This document shows positions 1-12,672 of a stretch of DNA of 64,000 nt, in pieces. The position numbers were made by a program, and so were the translations under genes. Numbering within the stretch: the first letter of the stretch is position 1; the number at the start of each line of letters is the position of its first letter. Origin of the DNA: Dactylonectria macrodidyma (lineage: Eukaryota; Ascomycota; Sordariomycetes; Hypocreales; Nectriaceae); NCBI GenBank assembly GCA_020744425.1, contig JAGMUV010000005.1, positions 1,736,001 through 1,800,000 of the forward strand, given 5' to 3'. Below the pieces are notes generated by a model. It had not been told where the DNA came from. It worked only from the letters and a program-made list of their open reading frames with translations, and searched no databases.

Positions 1-3000
1 CGAGCCTCGGCCGCGGCCGTTGGAGGCAGACAGCAGCAACAGCCGCGTACGGAAATCACGATATCGGTGTAAGCAGTGTGATGTAGCTCTTTGTAAATCG
101 GGAAATTGCTGGGACTTCTATCACCACCTAAAATAGGTGGGAGTGGAGGTACCTTTCATTTGCGCCATTTTCGTTGGTCCGACCCCCTGTCACTAGCGTA
201 TGTGTTGCCTTACCACGGTCAAAGGGATAGCAGTGCCATATGCCAAGACCAGGCGCATTCCCCAGGTCACTCTACACGATACGGGCTCCCTCCTACCACC
301 CTCAGGCAGTCCTCTGTCACACTTTTTGTCCCGGTTTCTCTCGACGTTTCTGATTCAATGCACGCCTGAGGTGCTGGTGCGCACCGGCTCTTGAAAGGGG
401 GTTCCATCCTTCATCAAACCTGAGCCTGCAATTCGTCAACAGCAGTAAGCATGAAATCATACGCGCCGGGGTCTACCGCTGTTGGACAGCTCGGGGGGTG
501 GAGGGGTACCCGAGCGACGAAGCTTGGAGAGCTGGAGGAGGGGCGCGCAGCACACGGATTCGTGTAATGAGCCATAGCTCGTCCAAGTACCGCGCCCCTC
601 CATCTTCTGGCTTGTCCGGCAGCCTGATAGCAGGGGTCTGCGACGCAAGTGGAGGCCCGGCGATCGTCCGTCATCGAACCAAAGCTGCTGAGGGGCAGCC
701 CCGCCGCGCGTTAGGCGGGCTCCCATGAGCTAAGGAGGGTCGGTGAAGCTTGATAAAGCTTGTCAAGTTTGACCGTCCATGAGCTGTTAGCATTTAGGTA
801 TCTTGATGACAGACGACATGTTCAGAGTGTCTCAAGTAATGCGAGTATGCAATTTTGGTGGACCTTTGAATTTGGTTTTCGCGGATCGAGCCGAGGAGCT
901 TGCTGTGTGACACGGACAGTGGCGGGCAGCTCAGACATCACGTGCTCTTTGTGCACGTATCACTGAGCTGCCCCTCATCTCGAGACGCGTCTCCGCCAAG
1001 GCATGGATGGAGCTTTTGTTGGAGAGGCTGTCGACACGATGGGATAGAGGGATGACTGTCAGTCCTGGCTTCAAAGAATTGGGGTGGAGATGAATGAGAT
1101 TGAGCGTGAAATACAATAGCTACAGAATTCCATGACAACGGGCGAGATACTTGGGGGTCTTTATACCACGCTGAGGGAGGGGAAAGCTCCAGTCCAAGGC
1201 GTTTACCAACTGATTCACATCCTCCCAGCCCATCAAGGTGTCTTTGTCCAACCTGATGGGTGGAACCAGCATGATGTGACCAGAATGATTCATTGAGTCT
1301 GTCTGTCTTTACCGTGTCATCAAGGTTTCTTGCTCCTTCCATCCTGTGAGGGGAACTACGGGTTCGCGACTATGGTATATCGAATGCTTGGCAGTTCCAT
1401 CTACCTCGGTAGGAAGATACCTTCTGGTACAGTGAAGGCGCGAAGAGACGCAAATCTCATATACAAGTCCAAATGGACTGAGCCAGAGACGGCGTACTAT
1501 ATAATGTTGAATATGGAAGGATTCCGGAGCCATACCTAGCATGAATTATTTTGAGACTTTTGGGTCGTATTTGAGTTTTGGTGGACATCCGATGCAAGGT
1601 ATTCGGGCTCCCACTTGCACATAAATGGAATACTCATTTGACACTACGAGGCTCATTTGGTTCATTTGACAGGAAAGAACAGTTGACAGCTCGCCTCTGG
1701 AAGTTTGAGGTCGTGACGGACTCTTGCTGTTATGCTGTCTACACCCGTGTATTGAAGTACTGCGCACGCTGGATAATAAAACAGATACCTAATGGAAAAT
1801 GCATGCCAAGAGCCTGGTGGTGATTCACGTGTGGGAGAAGATTGGTGCACAAACGAAATCAATCAGTGTCAAAATGGGATATGTACAACTTACGTGGAGG
1901 CTCCGAGGTGCCGAAAAAAGTTGCGTGAGGTTTGAATCGACGCGTCTCAATATGCATGTTCTGAGGGTGGATGGAACGAGAGCGCTGCTGGTCTTCTGGA
2001 TGCTCTGAAGGACAATGGCGGCGTGCAAAATCGGTTCTTGGACAGTTGAGTTGCTGCCCTGCAGCTCAGCAGGTCTGGTGAGGAGTTTAGGGGTGGAAAT
2101 TACGGTGGCTTTTGTCTTGGGAGGAGAGCACAGAGTGCTGGCGATTCAGGGCTGATCAAGATCACTGAAAAAGCTCAGAAGGCACCCAGTTGAGTACGGT
2201 AGTTGGGTGGGATCAGAAGAAGAGACGGAGTGCACCGCCCTGAAATGACGGGGATGCCTGATGTGAATTTGGGATCAATCACTCTCGGACCTTGTCGCCG
2301 CTTTAAACGACCCGCACCCACTGTACCACAGTGACATGTCTTCTGGGCATGACCTGAAGCCTTGGGGGGATGGATGCTGGAAATTTGAAATTGAGAGAAG
2401 GTGGGCGGGACGAGGGACCTGGAGGGCAACTCGCTGAGGCTCTGCACTGCTGGTGCCTGTTCTACCGTGCTGAGATGTACAGGCCGAGAGCGAAGGCGCT
2501 GGACTGGCCCCGCCCGAGCAGCTCAGGGCTGCCAGCGCATTGGGCAGTGGGCACAAGGAGGGCCAGTGTGACCCTCGGCCAGGTGGTGTGCGTGCAGCCC
2601 CATTAGACGCTGATGGGCTGCTGCACAATCTCCCTAAGCGCCCTGGAGAGAGCATCTCCCAAGGCGCTAAATGCATCCCCAGGCGAGTCATCCCCAGGTA
2701 TCACTGAAGCATCAGGGCCAGGACGCGCTGGCCAGCGAGGTCCCAAGCTTGGGCTATGGGCACTTGTAGGTCGCAAACTCGACACGCACCAGTAGCAATG
2801 ACAATGCGGAATCAGTTGCACATGTAAAAAGCAACGAGGCGACGGGATAGAAAATTCGACGATGGGCTCGCGTCAGCAACCGCAATAGTCGAATACGCAG
2901 CAAATACAGAGCGATGACGTTTGGACCTTGGAGTGACAAACTCGCCGTCACCATGCCACGGGCGCTGGATCCTGCAGCAGTAGTAGGCTGCGGGCGATGG

Positions 3001-4381
3001 GGCGGAAGAGCCTAGGGTGCCCGAGGCTGGCGGCCACTGGCCAGTCAGCGCTGTCAGGGGGTTGTGGGCTGGCTACTGCCCGGTCTGGTCAGTTGCGGCC
3101 ATGTGAGGTGAGGTGTGAGCCTGTTAGGTGTGAGGGCGGATCGACGGGGAGAGTTGTCCTCTTTTGTGCCGTGGGTGATTCTGACACGAGATTCGTTGCA
3201 AAACGAGGCGACATTTCGTTGATGGATGGAGAGTGAGCGAGCATATCGTGTTGCACTCGTGGATGTTCACTGGAAGTTGTAGCGAGAGGATAGGCGACCG
3301 CCTGGAACAGTCAGGTTCAGCGCGCTGATGGCAGGTCTGGTGCTGTGGTGATGTCCCCTTTCTGGGAGCCCAAGCGTGAAGCCTAGCAAGAGTTCCAGCG
3401 TCATCCCCCGAAGCGTCCGAAAAAAAAAAACGCTCCCCTGTGAGGCTCACTGGGACGCGCGGGAGGACTCGAGGAGGGAAGCCAACCCACGCGACGCTGA
3501 GCGGTTCTGGGCTGGTGGCTCTACCAGACACTTAGGCCCATTTCCCAATTTTCCGTTCGGGTCCCATCTGCTGTGGACGGTGCTGTCCCCCCCAAAAACC
3601 GAACCCCCCCGCTTGTGAGGTTGTGAGAGGGGGCCAAGCGAAAAGGCCAGGAAAAAATTCTGCAGTTGTGCGCTGAACAGGCTTTGCGGGGGTTACAGAG
3701 TGGAAAGGCTTGAGGGAGGGGGGAGGGACGGGAGAAGAGGGCTCAGTGAGCCACTGGCAGGCCAGGCTGCCCACTGCAGGTGCCGCCTCTGCGCCCTCCC
3801 AAAAATGCACCAGCTCTCCCGGCTCCTTTGGGCGAGGCCGTTTTTTTTTCTGGAGGGAAGGGGAGGGGGAGCAGCCCTCCTGGGGCCTCGTGGGCGGGGG
3901 GCCACTCACTTGCTCACCTTTTCGGTCATGTATTTTTTTTTTTTTCGGGGCCTTCAGGCTTCAGGTCACCCACACCCACCCACTCACTGACTGATTGCGC
4001 GCACCGCCCGGTCCCTACATATTCAGCGCACCGCCCACCCCCAGCCCCCGAATTGTTTTCCCCCGAACTTCAGCACTCCCTCATCCCCTCCATTCCCCCC
4101 TCATCCCCCAAGACCACTGAACTCACCCGCCCATCATCATCACCACAGCGCGCATCAGCCCTGCGCTCTCTAGCCACTGCAATCACCTCTTCTCTTCCAT
4201 CCCGACCATCGCCTAACCATCCCGCCGCCCAACGCTGCGAGTGAGAATAGTCCAACAGAGGATCCAAACGCCCGCCGCATCTTGAAATTCAGAGCTGCCG
4301 CAGTGAAAAGCAACTGACGCCAAACGCGCCAGCACCCAAACACCACTCAACACCACTTTACCCCCTCACTTCGCACTCACA
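1..4381. other. Gene-free region and leader of the HMG-box gene
   Basis: I see no convincing coding gene in this 4.4-kb stretch. The open frames are short, compositionally odd and have no recognisable domain. Homopolymer runs occur at about 3420-3430 (A), 3841-3849 (T) and 3933-3945 (T). From about 3960 to 4381 the plus strand is strongly pyrimidine-rich with many CCC and CCAC tracts, as in fungal promoters and 5' leaders, and probably serves the HMG-box gene starting at 4382. A long non-coding RNA or an unrecognised gene cannot be excluded. Confidence 0.5.
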
Positions 4382-6008
4382 ATGCCTCGCCCCAAGAAGT
4401 CGGCTGAGGCCAAGGCTCCTGTTGCGCCTGCTACGCCCATCGCCGCCATCCCTGCGCCCATGATCCCTCTCTCTCTTCCCACCACCGTGGTGCCTCCTAA
4501 CCAGTCCGCTGTTCCTCAGCGCGTCGTCGACACTGACAGCTTCTTGCGCGTGCGCGATTCGGTAAGTCTTGGACTCTCACTTCTATCTCTCCCCATCTCA
4601 ACTGCCCTATATCCCTTGCGGCTCCTCCGGCGTCACTCTGCAGTTCAGAGAAATTTCTGCGCGTCTTTCGGCAAACGAGGACGTCTGAGACGACCTCAAA
4701 GATTATGATTTGCTCTGGTCGAGTGGCAAGTGAGCTGAAAGTGCCTGGAGGACTCTTCACTTGCACCAAGCTTGAGCTATCTGGCGCTGGAAACCCTCAC
4801 CAGGCTCACTCTCTGCAACTGCTCCACGACCTGGCAGGTAGCAGAACGGGACTCAAGTGAGCTCCAACCCCCAACAAAGTCGCGCCCAGCAATTCTCCCA
4901 ACGCGACTTTGAGGGAAATATATCTTCCTTTGTTCCACAAGACGCAAAATGATCTTTTCAGCACTTGCAAGGCAAGACGCGCCTCACAGAACCCATTGTT
5001 TACACAAGCCCCGCGCGATGGTGGACTTGGTACTGCCCAGGAGCTATGGCCACCGCGACTTGGGCAGCTTAGCTTCTGGTCCCCTACTAAGCTCAACCGC
5101 TATCGTCGCTGGGCTCTGTTAGCTCTTACATGTCTTCACTTTGCTACTCTTTGCATCTACATCTTAATGTTCTTTCACTAACCAGCCCTTTTCAGGCCGT
5201 CGGCAGCTTGACCACTATCCTGGAGCTTCTCCGCTCCTTCACTGCGGACTATGTTCGACAGACAAACCTCCTTATGGGCGAGCCCACTGCTGAGGGTGCC
5301 CAGGGCGATATCCTCGCCAACCTTGAGCATGCTGCTGCCCATCTCATCATGCCCCCCCAGGAGCTCGCCCCTCCCGTTGAGGAGAAGAAGGAGCGCAAGA
5401 AGCGCACTATCGACCCCAACGCCCCCAAGCGTCCCCTGACTCCCTACTTCCTCTACATGCAGCACGCCCGTTCTATCATAGCCAACGACCTCGGCTCTGA
5501 GGCTCCCAAGGGTGCTGTGCAAGAGGAGGGTCAGCGACGATGGGCTCACATGGGCCCTCATGAGAAGCAGGGCTGGAACAACGCCTACCAGTACAACCTC
5601 CGCCTGTACAACGCCCGTGTGCACTCTTACAAGAACGGAAACCCCCATGCCAAGGCTATGACTGATGAGGATGCTCTCAAGTATGCTGAGGAGTACCACA
5701 TCCCCATGCCTGAGCTCAAGGACGTCACTCAGACTGAGGCTCCCGCCAACGACCAGGACGCCATCGCTGAGCAGCTCCAACAGGTTGCTGCCGCTGATGA
5801 CGAGGACACTCCTGCCAAGACCCCCAAGAAGGCTGCCGGTGGTCGCAAGCGCAAGGTCGCGACCCCTGCTGCTGATACCGATCTCAAGCCCGCTCCCCCG
5901 GCTAGCCCGGACAAGAAGCGCCGGCGCACATCTACCAAGGTCGCTGCTGTCGCCGAGACCCCGGAGGAGCCCAAGAAGTCGGGACGCAAGAAGGCTAAGA
6001 GTTCTTAA
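4382..6008 (+). CDS. HMG-box chromatin protein
   Basis: Two exons, 4382-4561 and 5196-6008, give 330 residues. The 634-bp intron (gtaagt...ttcag) is long for this window. Residues 1-60 are Pro/Ala-rich. A helical segment at about 61-120 is followed by a basic stretch and one HMG box at about 135-210 (NAPKRPLTPYFLYMQ start, then a WAHMGPHEKQGW core). The tail at about 225-330 is rich in Lys, Pro and Ala, with KKRRRTSTK-type nuclear signals and AT-hook-like GRKRK and SGRKK motifs. Single-box HMG proteins bind the DNA minor groove and bend it, in chromatin or transcription. A specific orthologue is not evident. The start is the first ATG of the frame, right after the pyrimidine-rich leader. Its 3' end converges on urease. 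Confidence 0.85.
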
Positions 6009-6735
6009 GTTTGTCTCTTTCATTCTAGGCGCTACTTTGTTTTCCTCCGGTCTGATGACCACTCCCTGATTAGCTCCTGCAGCCACGAGGCTGCTAGGAA
6101 GCACGATACCTGATGGGGAGTGAGGTGTGGAAAAGAGGGTCCGTATTCTATATACTCTTTTGGTGTTTGGGGGGGTCTCGTTTTGTTTTTCTGTTGCTTG
6201 GGAGGGTATCACACAAGGTCGCAGGTACCCAGATGACTGGGAGATGCGGCTAGGAACGGGAGTCTCCGTGACGGAGTGGGACGGGATGGGATGTGGAAGG
6301 AAGGCCTCCATGTTGCGTACGTTTTTTCGTCTTGATCGCTGTATTGATCACAGCTGAGCTAGCTATGCCGTAATGAGAGCAACGATTCTTGCAATTCAAA
6401 TGAAGAGTTCATTCCGCCACTGTTCTTGACCATGTGTGACTGAGTGCAAAGAAGTAAGGTAGGCTGGAAAGTTGTGGGTGCTTGTATCAATACGCAAAGT
6501 TCCTTCAAGTGGCAGATTTACTTGCACCAAATTCAAGCCCCCAGTACACGACTACTAGACAGCTTTCTCGAAGGATATTAACGCCAAGACAGTGCTTGTT
6601 TTTCATTCTGAGGAGTATCATATTCACACCATCCCATTCTTTCCAATAAAATGCGCAGTTACAGCTTAGCCACATGCATACATCCATCGCCGTTCACCCC
6701 TCAGCCTTACGAGCACCCTCCTTCTCCCTCCTTCC
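6009..6735. other. Convergent 3' intergenic region
   Basis: This lies between the stop codons of the HMG-box gene (plus) and urease (minus). It should hold the two 3' untranslated regions. I see no ORF of interest, repeat or RNA gene. Confidence 0.6.
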
Positions 6736-9685
6736 TTAGTACACATAAAACGCCTGGGTGAGTGGTAGCGTCGTCGCCGGCTCGGCAACGCACGCCTGGC
6801 CGTCGGCCTCGACGGTGTAGCTCTCCGGATCGACTCGCATGCGCGGCATAAGGTCGTTGTGGCGCATGTCGCGCTTGCCGATGCTGCGGCAGCCGCGAAC
6901 GGCCTCGACGCGGCTGCGCAGGCCATACGTGGCGATGGCGCCCGAGGAGATGGATGAGGCGGAGACGAAGAGGACGCTGGTGGTTGGCACGAGGGGAGCG
7001 AACATAGGCCGGGCGATGATGGGCTGGATGGTCGGGATGGAGGCGTTAGGGTCGCCCTGTGGGAGGTGAGTATTTTGAGACAGGGGGTTGAAAGGGGCGA
7101 CACTTCGAGATGGCACTTCGAGGAGTATTGACAAAGGGGCATAGGGGAACTTACCATCTGAGCGTACGCAATGTGGCCGCTCTTAACGACCTGGCACGGC
7201 TTTGTCCCAAACCATGCGGGATCCCAAACGACAAAGTCGGCTAGCTTGCCAACCTCGATGCTACCGATGAGATGCGAGAACCCTTGGGCGATGGCCGGGT
7301 TGACTGTGTACTTGCTCACGTATCGCTTCACGCGGGCATTGTCGGCGCCGGTGCCCTCGTCCTCGGGCAGGTAGCCGCGTTGGACCTTGTTCTTGTGCGC
7401 CGTGTTCCAGGTGCGCAGGATAACCTCGCCGCAGCGGCCCATGGCCTGAGAGTCAGAGCTCATCATGCTGATGGCGCCTAAATCGTGCAGCACGTCCTCG
7501 GCAGCGATGGTCTCGGCGCGGATGCGGCTCTCGGCAAAGGCGACGTCCTCTGGGATGTTCTTGGACAGGTGGTGACACACCATGAGCATGTCGAGATGCT
7601 CGTCTAGCGTGTTGCGCGTAAAGGGCCGCGTGGGGTTAGTCGACGAGGGCAGCACATTGGGATGCTCGACGACTGAGATGATGTCTGGCGCGTGTCCGCC
7701 GCCAGCGCCTTCGGTGTGGTATGTGTGGATGGTGCGGTTCTTAAAGGCGCCGACGGTGGACTCGACGAAGCCGGACTCGTTGAGGGTATCTGTGTGGATG
7801 AGGCACTGGACGTCGAGCTCATCGCAGACGGTTAGGCATGCGTCGATGGCCGCGGGAGTGCTACCCCAGTCCTCGTGAAGCTTGAGGCCGCACGCGCCAG
7901 CGTTCACCTGCTCCCTCAAGGCCGTGGGGTCGCTGTCATTGCCCTTGGCGGTGATGCCGATGTTGATGGGGAGAGAGTCGCAGGCTTGCAGCATCTGACG
8001 CATGTAGTGGGCGCCAGGGGTACAGGTGGTTGCGTTTGTTCCGGCGCTGTAAGACGGTTAGCATAGACTGAGAGACCATGTCAAGGGGATGAGAGATAGG
8101 GCTGTTCTATCCTAGGATGAACAAGATGAATCAACGGACCTTGGACCAGTACCACCTCCAAGCATCGTCGTCACACCAGACGCAAGAGCCTCGGGGACCT
8201 GCTGCGGGCAGATGAAGTGAATATGCGTATCGATGGCGCCGGCGGTGATGATCTTGCCCTCGCCGGCAATGACATCGGTACAGCTCCCGACGACCATGTT
8301 AGGCGCCACGCCGTCCATGACGTCCGGGTTACCAGCCTTGCCAATGCCGACAATCATGCCCTCCTTGATGCCAATGTCGGCCTTGTATATGCCGGACCAG
8401 TCGACGATGAGGGCATTGGTGACGACCAGGTCCAGCGTCTCGGCGTCAGACCGGCCGGTGGCCTGGCCCATGCCCTCGCGCAGCGTCTTGCCGCCGCCGA
8501 ACTTGCACTCTTCGCCGTAGACGGTCATGTCGTGCTCGACCTTGACCCACAGGTCGGTGCTGCCAAGCCGGACGAGGTCGCCAGTGGTGGGGCCGAACAT
8601 GGTGGCGTACGCGGAGCGGTCCATGGTGAAGGGCGAGGCGGCGTCGTCGATGCCGGGGCCGAGTTCGGGGCCTGGCGCGTGGGCGAAGCCGGCGTCCTGC
8701 AGCCGGGCGAGGATCTCGTCGGCGCGGGACAGGTCGACAGGCCCGGTGGCCATGTTGTTGCCGCCGCGGATGACGCGCCCGCCGCCGATCTCGACCAGCG
8801 TCACCGTCTTGGTGTCGCCAGGCTCGAAGCGCACCGACGTACCGGCGGGGATGTCGAGGCGGAAGCCGTAGGCGCGCACGCGGTCGAACTCGAGCTGCGG
8901 GTTCGTCTCAATGAAGTGGTAGTGTGAGCCGACCTGCACCGGCCGGTCGCCCTTGCTCGTCACCCGCAACCGGATGCGCGCCCGGCCCTCGTTGAGGGCG
9001 ACCCGGGACTTGACGGCGACGACGACGGCCCCGGGCTGCCGGACGGGCTCGTAGTCTTCGGCCGCGGCCAGCGGGAACAGCGCCTCGGTGTCCTCCGGGA
9101 TCGGCAGGAAACTGCCGTACAGGGCCCGGCGCAGGTCGCCGTCGTCGGTGCAGACGGGGTTGTGGACGGTAACGAGGTACGTGCCGGTGGGAAAGGTACC
9201 CTCGACCTGGATCTCATGGAGCGTGCTGCAGACGGACGGCAGGACGTGGCGACGGCCCAGCATGGTCGACCCCAGCGCCATCAGGTCGGCGACGCTGTGG
9301 TTGCCATCGCGGATGAGCTCTTGGAGGTTGTTGGCGATGAGAGCCTGCGGGGGTCATCGTCATGTCATGTCAGCGCTGGTAAACCTATGCGTTGCTGTGC
9401 TGCTGGGTGTCATGAGGCCGATGCCATGATGCGCACAGGAGCAAGGGCAGGCGCACGTCATGGCATTTCCCCTCATCTTTTTCAGGTATTTCACGTACCG
9501 TGGCCTCGGAATGGTTCAGCTTGACGCCCCGGGCCAGGCGTCTCTGAGCGAGAAGACCAAGCTGCGAGATGGCGAGCTTGTCAAGCTATAATCGAAGCAA
9601 CCACCCCCCTTGTTAGTCCCCCCCAGTCCACGCAGGCGCAGGTGATGTATCATGTGCGACGAACCTCCTTGGGGACCAGATACAT
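6736..9685 (-). CDS. URE1: Urease (single-chain, nickel-dependent)
   Basis: Five exons read on the minus strand: 9685-9665, 9585-9499, 9344-8140, 8046-7155 and 7056-6736. Joined they give 841 residues, matching the roughly 840 of plant and fungal ureases that fuse the bacterial gamma, beta and alpha chains. The start is MYLVPKE, spliced to [10 protein letters not shown], the usual gamma-chain beginning. The alpha part shows the nickel ligands His410 and His412 (HIHFICPQQ), carbamylated Lys493 (GLKLHEDWG) and the catalytic-flap region [13 protein letters not shown]. It hydrolyses urea to ammonia and carbamate in the cytosol and needs UreD/F/G-type accessory proteins, which are not in this window. 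The 21-nt first exon is easily missed by gene finders. Two GATA-factor-type sites lie upstream. Confidence 0.97.
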
Positions 9686-10391
9686 GGCTCAGGGTCGAGA
9701 GCAGCGTAACTCTACCGGCTCGCTTCGTCTTCTATGTTGCGCCGGGGGGTTGGGGAAAATCGTACGGCCCCAGCACGAGTTGAGTTACCAAGAGAGAGGG
9801 ATAAAATAAGCTGCTGTCGGCCGTCTCCCCACAAGGTCGCCTGTCTCCGTCTTCGTGTGCCGCCGGCGGTGTCCGTTCTACACCGGCGGCCAGAATGCGG
9901 CTTGAGGCAGGTAGCCCGATAAGGAACCACCACCTAAGATAACGTCCATTGGTTGTCTGCGCCCGCGACGACGCTGAACCGGAGCATCGTGGCCTAGACT
10001 TGAACGCCGTGTTCCGGGATATCTAGATTATGGAACTTGTGCTTTGAGCTGTGTTTTATGATATTCTTTTGTGTGTTCACTGGTTACCTGCCGACTGACT
10101 ACCTATTCAGTGGGTTGGCTCAAATCCAAAAGCCGACCACAGTTCGCCGGCGGGGGAACGGCAAGCCATTGGTTGACACCAAGAGAACTCAGCCGACATC
10201 CATGCGTAGGTACAACCCCATGATTCAAGCCGGTAACAAGCAAATCAAGTATAATCAAACGCATGCTATTCGTTAAATCTCCTTCCCTATAGTACCAAAA
10301 CCGTTCCGTAATCCTCTCTCAACGCCGTGTCTCCACGCAAAAATAAACGGGAGCAACTAAGATACACATTCGACACCGGGTTGCCATCGGT
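9686..10391. other. Urease upstream region and Ada3 3' region
   Basis: No gene is seen. The part next to 9685 is the urease promoter and includes two HGATAR motifs. The part next to 10392 is the 3' flank of the Ada3 gene. Short ORFs here have no recognisable features. Confidence 0.55.
9917..9942. promoter_or_regulatory. Paired GATA-factor sites upstream of urease
   Basis: CGATAA at 9917-9922 and AGATAA at 9937-9942 both match HGATAR. They lie 20 bp apart and about 235-255 bp upstream of the urease ATG. AreA/NIT2 nitrogen regulators of filamentous fungi bind such sites, often closely spaced pairs, and urease is a nitrogen-scavenging gene. The match is seen; nitrogen control is inferred. Confidence 0.4.
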
Positions 10392-12433
10392 TCATTCATC
10401 CTCTTCATCCCACTGCTCCTTCTCCTTCTTTATCAAGTCTGCCATGTCCTTGGGTTTGAAAATGGAACTCTCGGGGTCCGTAACTCGAGGCACCTTGCCC
10501 AGGCTCTCATCGTCAAACACTGAACCAATCGTGTCGATCCACCTTCTCCGCCGCTCCATGAGCATCTTGGTCACGTCACCAATACCCGGCCGCGCTGTAC
10601 CTGCAGCGCCGCCCACGAAATGGCTGCCTCCGCCAGCGCCTCCTGGCCGCTTGTTTTTCTTGCTCTTACCCATGGTCCTTGTTCGCTTGAGGTATGCTGC
10701 CTGAACTTGCGAGTCGAGATCCTCCAGGATAGTCTGATATTCTTGGTGCGCCATGCGCTCGCGGACGAGGTCAGTCAATCGTGTTTTGCGAGCGCCATTG
10801 ATGAGCATCTGCTCCTTCAGCCGTGACTGGAGCAGACGCAATCTGGCAGCCACCTCATCGTCATAGTGACCATCGAATTCTGCCTCGAATCCTTCCAAGG
10901 GGAGGAACCCAATATGTCGAAGCTCCTGTTTGATACGCTCATCGACTTGTGAGTATTCAAGTTTGGGATGTGATGCCTTCTTCCAAGCTTCTGAAGACGA
11001 CTCGGGCATCAGAGTGGCGGGGGCTAACGGATTTGACTTGTCTTCAGTACCCCCAGCGTGATCTTCGCCGTTGGCATCACCATTCATGCTAACATCTCCA
11101 TTTGTCACGCCATTTATCGGTGGCTTCTCTTCTGTAGGTGCGCGAGCTTCGGGTCGGAATGTCTGCATCAACCGGGCTAGCCATGGTCCGACGGAGAGCT
11201 TATCACTCTCGCCAACATCGTCATCCATGTTCTCAATACTGCCCCGAGGTTGGTTTGGTGGCAGCTTATCGCGGCCTTGTTGGGGTGAGTCGATGGACAT
11301 TGCACCATCCTCTTCAGCCCAGACGTCTGTATAGTGACGCTTGCCGCGCTTTGGCATCACAAATGGCATCACACGTTCTCCCCGCTCTCGTAAAAATGCC
11401 AAGTCTTCTTCGGAAAATGGCCTAAAGAACGGGTCGACATATGTTGAGAATGTCGAGAAATTGATTTGACTGCTTGGCTTTGCATTGCTAAAATCCTTGT
11501 CTGGCGGGTCTCCAGCGATGAGGTCGGCTAGGTCGCTCCTAGGATACGTAGCAACCGAGTAAATCTGTTTTCGCATCTCGTCTGGCATGCCTGGGTATAC
11601 CGGTCGGATTTCGTATACGGTCGGATCGGGGAAAGTTGAGGGGTCTTCGCCAAAGGTCTGCGACTGAGGCAACTCGCGTCGAGGCGGCGCACCCTCATCC
11701 TCAGAGCTTGACTCTTCCTCCTCCTCCTTCTTTGTCTTGTCGTCAACTTCCATGGCTGATGGTGAGGCTGCTGCAGCGGGTGAGAGGGACGAGCTTGCGG
11801 AATCGTTGCGTGAATGTTTGTGTTTGGAATCTCGCAGGGGTGATGATCGTTCTGTGGAAGGTACGTCAGCTTAAAAGTTGGTGATTGACGGCTGCGAGTT
11901 TGCTAGCAGTGCTAGCAGCTGCCAGGCGCACGAAGGTGAATTAACGCGCCAGCGGGTGGGGGAGTCATACCAACATTTCCATCCGGAGCAGCCAAGGCAT
12001 CTGTCTTCTTCCGCTTGTGCTTGGGTCGCTTTCCTTCCTGCTCGCCATCTGCGCGGCCGCGGTCGTAGTCTTCAGCGGGTCTTTTCTTGCGCTCATCGGC
12101 CAAGTGTCGCATGCCGCGGTCATAAAAGGTGGAGCGCTTCTCCATAATGTTGGTGAGGCTCTTGAGGCGCTCGATCATGCCGTCGAGGCTTTTGGAGTCG
12201 GGGACGGTCGCATTGGACGCTGACTGATCGACGAGATCATCGTATGTCAAGTTTCGGAATAGGATAACTCTGGTGTTTAGGTAGTCGGGATCGTAAAACT
12301 CCTGAGGCGGGAGAGTGGCTGTTCCAGCAGCTGCGGTTGCAGCGGGAGCCGGTGTTGTGTTGCGGCTCTGCTTCTGCATCGCAGCGGAATTCTTTTTACT
12401 CGTGCCCTTCTGGCCTGGCCCTCCAGGAGGCAT
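10392..12433 (-). CDS. NGG1: SAGA/ADA complex subunit Ada3 (Ngg1)
   Basis: Two exons, 12433-11971 and 11851-10392, give 640 residues. The 119-bp intron restores [18 protein letters not shown]. The N-terminal part is low in complexity (Pro/Gln, then the basic KRPKHKRKK). The middle is acidic and Ser-rich. The Ada3 C-terminal domain lies at about residues 440-540, with the pattern HIGFLPLEG, then [19 protein letters not shown], and ends in basic KSKKNK. Ada3 links Gcn5 and Ada2 in the histone-acetyltransferase module of SAGA and ADA and acts in the nucleus. Yeast Ngg1 is about 700 residues, so the length fits. Identification rests on the C-terminal domain; the rest diverges quickly. Confidence 0.83.
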
Positions 12434-12603
12434 CGTGTAGGTTTAGCTGGTAGAGATAGACTCAGTGATGGATCGACGAAGTTGTCGCGGGAGTCGATGC
12501 GATGGCGTGGGAGGAACTCGAGATGCGACAACAACCGACGGTGATTTGACGGCGCGCTCCCGAGGACGTGCATCAAGCTCCATAGAAGGTGATGGCGCTT
12601 GCC

Positions 12604-12672
12604 CGCTAGCCTGCCTATCTGCTAGCCTGCCTATCTGCTAGCCTGCCTATCTGCTAGCCTGCCAACCTGCCA
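12604..12672. repeat. 16-bp tandem repeat, about 4 copies
   Basis: The unit CTAGCCTGCCTATCTG repeats in near-perfect tandem. The last copy decays into CCTGCCAACCTGCCAG. It lies about 170 bp upstream of the Ada3 ATG. I see no coding role; it is a minisatellite likely to vary between strains. Confidence 0.9.

Noticed and set aside
3780..4244. 154-residue Pro/Ser-rich frame before the HMG gene
   Set aside because: It is translation of a pyrimidine-rich leader, with several overlapping frames of the same kind.
5178..6311. 377-residue open frame antisense to the HMG-box gene
   Set aside because: It is the mirror of the Lys/Ala/Pro codons of the HMG gene, is Leu/Ser/Gly-biased and has no domain.
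8217..8927. 236-residue plus-strand frame inside urease
   Set aside because: It lies antisense to the conserved urease alpha and beta regions; its Asp/Gly/Val bias reflects GC-rich third positions.
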